A stretch of 10,323 nucleotides of DNA from JAEYFP01 sp047602645. Lineage in GTDB: Bacteria > Bacillota > Clostridia > Lachnospirales > Lachnospiraceae. The DNA lies in contig JASGGU010000106.1 of assembly GCA_047602645.1 (NCBI GenBank), positions 1 through 10,323 on the forward strand. Direction: 5' to 3'. The notes beneath the pieces are model-generated. The model saw only the letters and a program-made list of their open reading frames with translations. It was not told the origin of the DNA and ran no database searches. A program made the position numbers and the translations under genes. Below, piece by piece: positions 1 through 6,283 of the stretch (position 1 is the stretch's first letter; each line of letters opens with the position of its first letter).

Positions 1-2
1 AA

Positions 3-20
3 CCCCTCATGATTGAGGGG
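3..20. repeat. Short hairpin-forming inverted repeat
   Basis: CCCCTCA (3-9) and TGAGGGG (14-20) are perfect 7-bp complementary arms around a TGAT loop. No T tract follows on either strand, so it is not an obvious terminator by itself. It may belong to the 3' untranslated region of the gene left of the window, just ahead of the terminator hairpin at 32-50. Confidence 0.45.
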
Positions 21-31
21 CAGGGGAGTTG

Positions 32-60
32 AGAGTGTCGAAGACACTTTGTTCTTATTT
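32..60 (+). terminator. Intrinsic terminator of an unseen upstream gene
   Basis: AGTGTC (34-39), a GAA loop and GACACT (43-48) form a perfect 6-bp stem. It can extend by one G-U and one A-U pair to 32-50. A T-rich run (TTTGTTCTTATTT) follows on the plus strand. The T tract lies only on this side, so it would end a plus-strand transcript entering from left of the window. Confidence 0.6.
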
Positions 61-62
61 AA

Positions 63-75
63 TAGGAAATTCCTA
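63..75. promoter_or_regulatory. Palindrome upstream of the esterase gene
   Basis: TAGGAA and TTCCTA flank a single central A, giving a 13-base perfect inverted repeat. It lies about 150 bases before the esterase start. The size and symmetry suit a dimeric repressor site, but no cognate regulator is identified and a chance occurrence is possible. Confidence 0.25.
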
Positions 76-126
76 CGGATTCCCTATCAAATAAAATAGA
101 TTTTGAATGTGTCATAAAAACAATAC

Positions 127-155
127 TTTTTACTGTAAAAATAGTCTTTTATGCT
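127..155 (+). promoter_or_regulatory. Candidate promoter/operator of the esterase gene
   Basis: A 15-base perfect palindrome, TTTTTAC-T-GTAAAAA (127-141), is followed by a -10-like TATGCT (150-155). A weak -35 could lie at 127-132 (TTTTTA, 17-base spacer) or 129-134 (TTTACT, 15-base spacer), so the palindrome would cover the -35 region. This position suits a repressor operator or an activator-dependent promoter. Transcription would start near 162, leaving a 5' leader of about 65 bases. The promoter elements are weak and the call is tentative. Confidence 0.35.
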
Positions 156-226
156 AGACTGACGAGATGTAAACTAATATAGGACGATCCTGCCCTGGGG
201 CACTAAAAATAGTTGGAGGAATGCTT

Positions 227-1108
227 ATGAGAATCAGAAAATATGTGCTGAACGAGAAATATCATACGGATATTACGGCGTATTTACAGGATAACTACCG
301 GGTGGACAGTAAAGAAATGCAATATCCGGCCGTACTGATCTGTCCGGGCGGTGCGTTTTTTTCTCTTTCGGAGAGAGAGGGGGCTCCGGTTGCGGCGGCT
401 TTTTTGAATAGAGGATTTCAGGCATTTGTATTACATTATACAATCGGAAACTGCAATCATAAAATTACAAATATTCTGGAGGATGCACTGACGGATTGTG
501 CTATGGCGGTGCATACAATCAAAGAACATGCAAAAGAATTTCATATTGATTCTGAGCGCATCCTTATGCTGGGTTTTTCGGCAGGGGCCTACTTAACAGC
601 AATGTATGGAAACAGATGGAAGGAAGCATGGCTGACTGAGAAAGTCGGCGTGCAGCCGAAGGAGCTAAAAATCAGGACGGCGGCACTATGCTATCCTTTA
701 TGTGATTATGAAATGATGTCACATTATGAAAATCAATGTTCTAAGGAGACACACGAATTACTTCTGAAGGCAAATCTGTGTCTTTGCGGAGAGCAGTTTC
801 CACCCATGGAAACACGCAGAAAATACAGCCCTCTCCGGTATGTTTGTGAGGATACTGTGCCGACATTTCTCTGGCATACTTCGGATGATCACGTCGTACC
901 GGCTGAAAATAGTCTGTCATATGCCAGACAGCTTTCTAAGTTTCAAATTCCTTATGAGCTTCATATATTCGAACACGGCGTACATGGAATGTCTCTGGCA
1001 CTGCCGCATACGGCGGCCGTGGAGGAGGAAATTAACGATCATTGTGCGGCATGGTTTGGACTGCTCATGAAATGGCTTGAGAAGCGCCGGGATTTTCTTA
1101 AATTTTGA
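227..1108 (+). CDS. Alpha/beta-hydrolase, acetyl-esterase / BD-FAE-like
   Basis: Cytoplasmic serine hydrolase (no signal peptide), probably removing acetyl or other acyl groups from an imported sugar. Numbered from the ATG at 221, the oxyanion-side motif CPGGAFF is at 41-47, the nucleophile elbow GFSAG puts the serine at 120, TSDDHVVP near 220-227 carries the acid (D222 or D223), and the histidine is H255 in EHGVHGMSLA. The overall pattern (LCYPL, PTFLWHT, VPAENSL, ELHIF, HGMSLA) matches the Aes/BD-FAE esterases common in Clostridia. GGAGGA (215-220) abuts ATG 221 directly but lies 6 bases before ATG 227, so 227 is the better start (293 aa). It precedes the transporter operon by 125 bases with no terminator between, so read-through is possible. 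The acyl substrate is unknown. Confidence 0.88.
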   Translation: MRIRKYVLNEKYHTDITAYLQDNYRVDSKEMQYPAVLICPGGAFFSLSEREGAPVAAAFLNRGFQAFVLHYTIGNCNHKITNILEDALTDCAMAVHTIKEHAKEFHIDSERILMLGFSAGAYLTAMYGNRWKEAWLTEKVGVQPKELKIRTAALCYPLCDYEMMSHYENQCSKETHELLLKANLCLCGEQFPPMETRRKYSPLRYVCEDTVPTFLWHTSDDHVVPAENSLSYARQLSKFQIPYELHIFEHGVHGMSLALPHTAAVEEEINDHCAAWFGLLMKWLEKRRDFLKF

Positions 1109-1110
1109 CA
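1105..1110 (+). promoter_or_regulatory. Consensus -35-like TTGACA at the esterase stop codon
   Basis: A perfect TTGACA overlaps the TGA stop of the esterase gene. At 17-19 bases downstream only poor -10 matches occur (GGTCTATC around 1128-1135). If it is real, the promoter for the binding-protein operon would be weak without an activator, which would fit control by the response regulator encoded at the operon's end. It may equally be chance. Confidence 0.25.
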
Positions 1111-1168
1111 CATTTCAGCGAAAAACCGGTCTATCCCAAAGAGAGAGCCTATGGTAAAGTGGAGTTAC

Positions 1169-1182
1169 TTTCAAGCTTGAAA
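1169..1182. promoter_or_regulatory. 14-base perfect palindrome before the transporter operon
   Basis: TTTCAAGCTTGAAA equals its own reverse complement and lies 51 bases before the binding-protein start codon. The symmetry suggests an operator for a dimeric regulator. It resembles LacI-family sites in shape but has a GC rather than CG centre, so it is not a clear catabolite-responsive element. It lies where an operator controlling the 1234-8613 operon would be expected. Confidence 0.4.
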
Positions 1183-1233
1183 ATAAAAATCTAGTAAAAA
1201 ACAGGGGTAAATTACGTATTGGAGGATGAAAGA

Positions 1234-2625
1234 ATGAAGAAAAAGTTAATAAGCGGCGCAATGGGGGCTGCTCTGATGGCGGCCGTTGTCTTGTCAGGCT
1301 GCGGCTCTAAAGGAAGCCCGGCTGTGAATGATACGGCAAGCGGGGCGGCAGAAGCCGGCCAGACGGAAGCAAACGATGCAGAAAACGGCGGCAATGCAGA
1401 AAAAACGGTAGTGACCTTTCAGACATGGAATCCGGCTGACGGCGGACCGGACAGTGCAATTTTTAAAATTATTGATGCGTTTGAAGCGGAAAATCCGGAT
1501 ATTGAAATTAATTATGTATATGTAGACTCAGGAAGCCACAGAGAGCAGCTGAAGGTGGAACTGATGGGCGGAGAAGGGCCGGATATTTATGGAATGAATG
1601 CAGGCGTTTATTACTCCGAATTCAGGGATTTCGAGGAAGATATTACTCCCTATTGTGAGGAGACGTGGGGCAGTGAGTGGAAAGGCCAGTTTTTGGATTC
1701 CTGCCTTGGCATGATGGAATCGGATGGCGCTTATTATGGGCTTCCGCTTGGAATGACTTATGCGGGTCTCGCATGGGCAGATGTAAATATGCTGAAGGAC
1801 TACGGACTGGAGGTTCCGAAATCTTATTCTCAGCTGCTTGAGGCAGGAAAGGTGCTGAGGGAAAACGATCAGCTCCCGATGGCAATCGGAGCAAAGGATT
1901 CCTGGCTGAACGGGGATACGTTTATGAGTATTGCGAATGATGTTAATTCTGAAAAGCTGTATTCGGCAATTGCCGGTGAAACGCCATTTACCGATCCGGA
2001 TATGGTGGAGGCACTCAGAATCTGGCAGAATTGCTTTCTTGACGGTGTCTTTCAGGATGGCGCGGTCGGCATGACCTTATACAATGATGTAAATGATATG
2101 TTCCAAAAGGAAGGCAGTATTCCGCTTATGCTGAATGGCTCATGGGCAATGAATATGTATACATTAAGCGATACGGAAACGAAGGAAACCTTTAATTCTG
2201 AAGGAGCGGATCATGATATATATCTGATTGACTGGAATGATGACGGAAAGGTCAGCCCGATGACAATGTCTGTGGATGTTGTATTATGTATGAATAAATA
2301 TTCAGAGGTAAAAGAAGAGGCCTTCCGTTTCATGGACTATCTTGTTCATGAGGGTCAGGAGCTTCTCGTCAATGACTATCTGGAATATATGCCGACGCTT
2401 TCGGATATGGAGCTTCAGGTGAAGGGTTTGAGTGAGGACGGACAGCAGAATTTGGAGTTTGTCATTGATAATGCCAAAAGCAATGTCGGGGGCGTGAGAA
2501 CGATTGATAATTCCGAGCTGTATACAAAGCTTCTTGATATGCTGGGCGCATTGGCAATTAATGAAGTGACGCCCCAAGAGGCGGCAGAACAAATCGAGAC
2601 GGTTTCCAAGTCGATTCAGAGATAA
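1234..2625 (+). CDS. Sugar ABC transporter substrate-binding lipoprotein (CUT1)
   Basis: Family 1 extracellular solute-binding protein that captures a carbohydrate outside the membrane and delivers it to the two permeases encoded next. The best start is ATG 1234, with GGAGG at 1221-1225 eight bases before it. A TTG at 1219 overlaps that site and is rejected. The 463-aa product begins MKKKLISG, has a hydrophobic stretch and a lipobox LSGC with the lipidated cysteine at residue 23. An Ala/Gly/Glu-rich tether runs to about residue 57, and the binding domain starts at VVTFQTWNP. Family-typical segments include GEGPDIY (113-119) and LMLNGSWAM (298-306). The aromatic-rich sequence suits sugar binding, but the ligand cannot be read from sequence. 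It is the first gene of the operon. Confidence 0.93.
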   Translation: MKKKLISGAMGAALMAAVVLSGCGSKGSPAVNDTASGAAEAGQTEANDAENGGNAEKTVVTFQTWNPADGGPDSAIFKIIDAFEAENPDIEINYVYVDSGSHREQLKVELMGGEGPDIYGMNAGVYYSEFRDFEEDITPYCEETWGSEWKGQFLDSCLGMMESDGAYYGLPLGMTYAGLAWADVNMLKDYGLEVPKSYSQLLEAGKVLRENDQLPMAIGAKDSWLNGDTFMSIANDVNSEKLYSAIAGETPFTDPDMVEALRIWQNCFLDGVFQDGAVGMTLYNDVNDMFQKEGSIPLMLNGSWAMNMYTLSDTETKETFNSEGADHDIYLIDWNDDGKVSPMTMSVDVVLCMNKYSEVKEEAFRFMDYLVHEGQELLVNDYLEYMPTLSDMELQVKGLSEDGQQNLEFVIDNAKSNVGGVRTIDNSELYTKLLDMLGALAINEVTPQEAAEQIETVSKSIQR

Positions 2626-2630
2626 CAAAA

Positions 2631-2672
2631 CAGGCTGCCGGGCAAAGCAGTAATACCATAACCGGCAGCCTG
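2631..2672 (+). terminator. Intercistronic stem-loop after the binding-protein gene
   Basis: CAGGCTGCCGG (2631-2641) and CCGGCAGCCTG (2662-2672) form a perfect 11-bp stem around a 20-base loop, starting 5 bases after the stop codon. The plus strand downstream is A-rich rather than T-rich, so it is unlikely to be a full intrinsic terminator in the operon direction. The usual role of such hairpins between binding-protein and permease genes is to protect the upstream mRNA 3' end or attenuate, giving excess binding protein. On the minus strand the stem is followed by TTTTGTTATC. Confidence 0.65.
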
Positions 2673-2697
2673 ATTAAAAAAAGCAGGGATAGAGACT

Positions 2698-3600
2698 ATG
2701 AGAAAGACAAAAATATGGAGAAATTATCTGGCGGGGTATTTGTTCATTTTGCCGATGGTCGCATTGTTTGTGGGCTTTGTGATTTATCCGGTTATTTATA
2801 ATATCATCATCAGTTTTTTCGAATGGAACGGAATCAGTCAGACAAAAGAATTTGTGGGCCTTACTAATTACAGAGCATTGTTTGCGGATCCCGTGATGGC
2901 AACGATTATAAAAAATTTTTTGATTTTTGCCTTTTCTACGATTTTGATTCAGGCATTAATAGGATTGTTTTTTGCGTCAATTTTGATTCGAAAAATCAAA
3001 TTTGCAGATGTCTATAAAACACTGATCTATTTGCCGATTATAGCGACCCCTTCGATTGTGGGCAATGTTTTTTCAAAGATTCTGGAGACAAACCGCGGGT
3101 ATCTTAATCAGATGCTGACCTTTTTTCACCTGGACTTTTTGTGCAGGCAATGGCTGGCTGAGCCCAAGATTGCACTTGGGTGCATTATTTTTGTAAATAT
3201 ATGGCAATGGACAGGATATAGTATGCTGATGTATTATGCAAATATGCTGAATATTTCGCAGGATATCTATGAGGCCGCCCAAATCGATGGGGCAGGAAAT
3301 TTTAAGCAGTTTACACATATTACGTTTCCCTTGCTCAGGGGTACGCATTATACGGTCTTCATTATGGGAATGATCGGTTCTTTAAAGACGTTTGATATTC
3401 CTTATGTATTGACTAACGCAGGACCCAATCATGCAACGGAATTTTTCTCTACTTACATTTATTCGAAATCCTTTGATTTGTTTGATCAGGGAACAGCCTC
3501 GGCAATTGTCGTGCTCATGCTTATGCTGGCGATGATTATTACGGCACTGCAGCTTTGTTTTTATTACCGCAACGATAAGGATAAGGAGGCGGCAGCGTGA
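2698..3600 (+). CDS. Sugar ABC transporter permease, MalF type
   Basis: Inner-membrane permease of a CUT1 importer, one half of the translocation channel. The 300-aa product has an N-terminal helix (LAGYLFILPMVALFVGFVIYP, about 11-31) typical of UgpA/MalF-type permeases, about six hydrophobic segments overall, and the cytoplasmic EAA loop YEAAQIDGAGNF (191-202) running to ITFPLLRG, which contacts the ATPase. ATG 2698 is preceded by a modest AGGGA (2685-2689, 8-base spacing). It follows the intercistronic stem-loop and overlaps the next permease gene by 4 bases. The length is normal for the family. Substrate is not predictable. Confidence 0.93.
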   Translation: MRKTKIWRNYLAGYLFILPMVALFVGFVIYPVIYNIIISFFEWNGISQTKEFVGLTNYRALFADPVMATIIKNFLIFAFSTILIQALIGLFFASILIRKIKFADVYKTLIYLPIIATPSIVGNVFSKILETNRGYLNQMLTFFHLDFLCRQWLAEPKIALGCIIFVNIWQWTGYSMLMYYANMLNISQDIYEAAQIDGAGNFKQFTHITFPLLRGTHYTVFIMGMIGSLKTFDIPYVLTNAGPNHATEFFSTYIYSKSFDLFDQGTASAIVVLMLMLAMIITALQLCFYYRNDKDKEAAA

Positions 3601-4391
3601 AAGGAATCAGAAAAAAAAATCTAACTGCACATATGATTTGTATTCTGGCCGTAACAGTTTTTATGTATCCGATTGTACTGATGCTGATAAAATCCTTTGC
3701 GGTAGACGGCATTTATAATTATGTACGGGTATTTGAGACCTATCGGTTATTCAAAAATTTAGTAAACAGTATTTTGATCGTATTCACAACACTGATTGTC
3801 GTTGCAGTTGTAGTTTCGCTTGCTGCATATGCTTTTTCTAAACTGGAGTTTCCATTTAAAAAAATGATTTATTATGCTATGCTTATGGGGATGATGATTC
3901 CTGCGTCTGCAATGATATTTCCGCTGTTTAGTACAATCAAGGGAATGGGTATGCTGGGCTCCAGGTTTTCCGTTGTGCTGCCGTATGCGACGCTGAGCAG
4001 CTGTTTTAATCTGATGATGCTTAAAAATTATTTTGATGCATTACCGGATCAAATGATTGAAGCGGCCCGTATCGACGGTGCAGGGAATTTCAGGGTATTC
4101 AGAACAGTGATGATGCCTCTTGCAAAGCCGGGGCTGGCATTTGTGCTGATGCAGACATTTTTATCTTCTTGGAACGAGCTGCAGATGGCAATGATTTTTA
4201 TTAAGGATGAAGCAAAGCTGCCGATTTCTGTCATACCGATTCGGTTTTCCGCATCCATGGGTTCGACACAGTTTCCGGTACAGGTGTTGTTTGCGGCACT
4301 TGTGATTTGTCTTCTGCCAATTGCAATATTTTATTTATTTGCTTCCAGATTCTTAATAGCCGGTTTGACACAGGGGGCAGTAAAGGGGTAA
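3597..4391 (+). CDS. Sugar ABC transporter permease, MalG type
   Basis: Second channel subunit of the CUT1 importer. It starts at GTG 3597 inside GTGA, overlapping the stop of the preceding permease gene by 4 bases, with AAGGAGG (3583-3589) seven bases upstream, so translation is probably coupled. The 264-aa product has about six membrane segments, an EAA loop IEAARIDGAGNF (154-165) reaching MMPLAKPGL, and the characteristic C-terminus GLTQGAVKG. It seems slightly short in the region after the first helix compared with many MalG/UgpE homologs. No ATPase gene follows. In Firmicutes such importers commonly share an MsiK/UgpC-type ATPase encoded elsewhere. Confidence 0.93.
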   Translation: MKGIRKKNLTAHMICILAVTVFMYPIVLMLIKSFAVDGIYNYVRVFETYRLFKNLVNSILIVFTTLIVVAVVVSLAAYAFSKLEFPFKKMIYYAMLMGMMIPASAMIFPLFSTIKGMGMLGSRFSVVLPYATLSSCFNLMMLKNYFDALPDQMIEAARIDGAGNFRVFRTVMMPLAKPGLAFVLMQTFLSSWNELQMAMIFIKDEAKLPISVIPIRFSASMGSTQFPVQVLFAALVICLLPIAIFYLFASRFLIAGLTQGAVKG

Positions 4392-4396
4392 ACAGT

Positions 4397-6283
4397 TTGT
4401 ATAAAAAATGGAAGGGCAAAAAACTGGAAATTAAGAGAAGCATCAGTCTTAAAATCTGCGTTATCAGCAGCAGCTTCTTTTGTATTGCGTTTGTCCTGAC
4501 GGTAACAATCATCAGTTTGATGGATTATAAAGCAGTCAGCCGGAAAGAGGAGGAGAGCTTTCATACATATATTGTGGATTCCTTGATGGCTGCGGATAAT
4601 AAGCTGAAGGATATGGAAAGAGTCTCTTTGATGAGTACGACAGGAGACAATGTTCAGGAAATATTGAAAACCTACCACAGAAAAAAAATTACACTGAAAA
4701 ATGCGGATGAAGCGTATCTGACCGGATATTATACGTCGCTTGTCACGCTCCGCAATGACATTAACGGTATTTATTTGTTTGACAATTTATCAATGATATA
4801 TTCTTATGATACGGCAAATCCATCCCGTATTCGGGATGTGGATGCTTATGAATCGTTGAACCTCGTAAAAGCACAGGGAGACGGGATGCTGACGGCAAAT
4901 TGCCTGATTGCCGCTGCAAGGCTTCCGCAGTTTATGAGGTACAACGACCGGTATAATAAAGACCCATTTTATAAAAACACCCTGTGGATGCTTCGAGATA
5001 TTTATAGCTTTTCTCCCTATGAAAAGATCGGGTGTATTGCGCTTACGACACCGGTCTCGACCTTTCATGATATGCTGACGGAGACAATCGGCAGGGACAT
5101 GTTCTACATTTTATGCACGGAATCGGGAAAAATAATCTGCTGTCAGGAGAAAGATCTGATCGGACAGTATGTTACGGAGATTTCTCCGTCAATGGAAAAG
5201 GCTCTTTCAGAGCCGGTGTCGGATGTTGTCTGGCAGAATGAAAAATGCCGGGTATCCCAGATGCAGTCCTCTTACAGCGGCTTAAGGCTCATTGCGGGAA
5301 AGTCCAAGAGGGTATTTGTCCGGGAAGTAACAGAATTTATAGATTTTAGCATCCTGCTTGGACTGTGCGCCATGGGTTTTGTTATCCTGCTGACATTTTA
5401 CAGCGTGAGAAAGATTTTAAAACCGCTGGAAGAATTATCCGCGGGTATGAGCCAATTTGATGAAAACAGCCTCCATATCCGCTACCGTGTCAAAAGCGGG
5501 GATGAGGTCGGCCTGCTCGTGCATTCCTTTAACGGAATGCTGGATATGCTTCAGGGGCTGATTGAAAATAAGTATATGAACGAAATGAAAATCAAGGAAA
5601 GTGAATTGACGGAGCAAAGACTTTCGATGCTCTATTTAAAAAGTCAGGTGAATCCTCATTTTTTGTATAATACGCTTGATACGATAAGGATTCAGGCTCA
5701 AATCAATGAGGATCAAGTGGTGGCCGATCTGCTGATGCGTCTCGTTGATTTCTTTCGGCTCAGTGTAAAGGCGGATCGGCAAACGGTTACTCTGGAACAT
5801 GAATTGAAGCTTTTGCATGCCTATTTGGAACTGATGCAATATCGCTACCCAAAGCTTCTATGCGGCTATGAGGTGGATGATGAATTAGGGGATGCACAGG
5901 TACCTAATTTTATGCTGCAGCCGATTGTGGAGAACAGTCTGCTGCACGGATTGAGAAACAAGGGCTATCAAGGCGAAATCACTATCAAGGTACACCGTTT
6001 GGATACATCCGAGGAATATATGGAGATAGAAATTGCAGATACGGGAGTGGGTTTTAATACCGCTGTCAAAAGGCGGGTTGAGAATTTCCTCAGCGATAAA
6101 AATGCTGAGGAAATGAATGAGAAAAGCCAAAACAGTATCGGAATCAGTAATGTACAAAGACGTATTAAAATGCTTTGTGGAGAAGACTGCGGACTTTGGT
6201 ATACGGAAAATAAGACGGCAGGAGTGACGGCACATATTCTTCTGCGGATTATAAAAGAGGAAAATCAGGAGGAAAGAGAATGA
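4397..6283 (+). CDS. Sensor histidine kinase, YesM type
   Basis: Membrane sensor kinase that phosphorylates the response regulator encoded at 7867. The start chosen is TTG 4397, five bases after the permease stop, with AAAGGGG (4382-4388) eight bases before it. No ATG lies nearby in frame. The 628-aa product has a transmembrane helix at about 17-41, an extracytoplasmic sensor region at about 42-314 (probably Cache-like), a second helix at about 315-337 and a HAMP domain at about 338-390. It then has the His_kinase/LytS-YesM signature QVNPHFLYN with phospho-accepting H421, an N-box QPIVENSLLHG (N513), DTGVGF (548-553) and IGISN (581-585). All catalytic motifs are intact. In such operons the sensor usually detects the imported sugar or a relative. 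It overlaps the next gene by 4 bases. Confidence 0.93.
   Translation: MYKKWKGKKLEIKRSISLKICVISSSFFCIAFVLTVTIISLMDYKAVSRKEEESFHTYIVDSLMAADNKLKDMERVSLMSTTGDNVQEILKTYHRKKITLKNADEAYLTGYYTSLVTLRNDINGIYLFDNLSMIYSYDTANPSRIRDVDAYESLNLVKAQGDGMLTANCLIAAARLPQFMRYNDRYNKDPFYKNTLWMLRDIYSFSPYEKIGCIALTTPVSTFHDMLTETIGRDMFYILCTESGKIICCQEKDLIGQYVTEISPSMEKALSEPVSDVVWQNEKCRVSQMQSSYSGLRLIAGKSKRVFVREVTEFIDFSILLGLCAMGFVILLTFYSVRKILKPLEELSAGMSQFDENSLHIRYRVKSGDEVGLLVHSFNGMLDMLQGLIENKYMNEMKIKESELTEQRLSMLYLKSQVNPHFLYNTLDTIRIQAQINEDQVVADLLMRLVDFFRLSVKADRQTVTLEHELKLLHAYLELMQYRYPKLLCGYEVDDELGDAQVPNFMLQPIVENSLLHGLRNKGYQGEITIKVHRLDTSEEYMEIEIADTGVGFNTAVKRRVENFLSDKNAEEMNEKSQNSIGISNVQRRIKMLCGEDCGLWYTENKTAGVTAHILLRIIKEENQEERE

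Noticed and set aside
1169..1182. Catabolite-responsive element (CcpA site)
   Set aside because: The centre is GC instead of the CG expected for LacI-family cre sites, and the flanks do not match well.
2302..2628. 108-codon minus-strand frame opposite the end of the binding-protein gene
   Set aside because: Entirely antisense to a strong gene, with no family resemblance.
2631..2672. Operon-ending terminator after the binding-protein gene
   Set aside because: The plus strand downstream is A-rich without a T tract, and the permease gene follows closely in a standard importer order.
4307..4396. Longer N-terminus of the sensor kinase starting inside the permease gene
   Set aside because: It would overlap the permease by 85 bases with an N-terminus unlike kinases. 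TTG 4397 with AAAGGGG at 8 bases fits better.
4331..4678. 115-codon open frame on the minus strand across the permease/kinase junction
   Set aside because: It is antisense to two well-supported genes, has no recognisable domain, and offers no reason to expect translation.
5885..6235. 116-codon minus-strand frame opposite the kinase ATPase domain
   Set aside because: The plus strand carries conserved N-box and G-box motifs here, so the minus frame is a by-product of that coding sequence.
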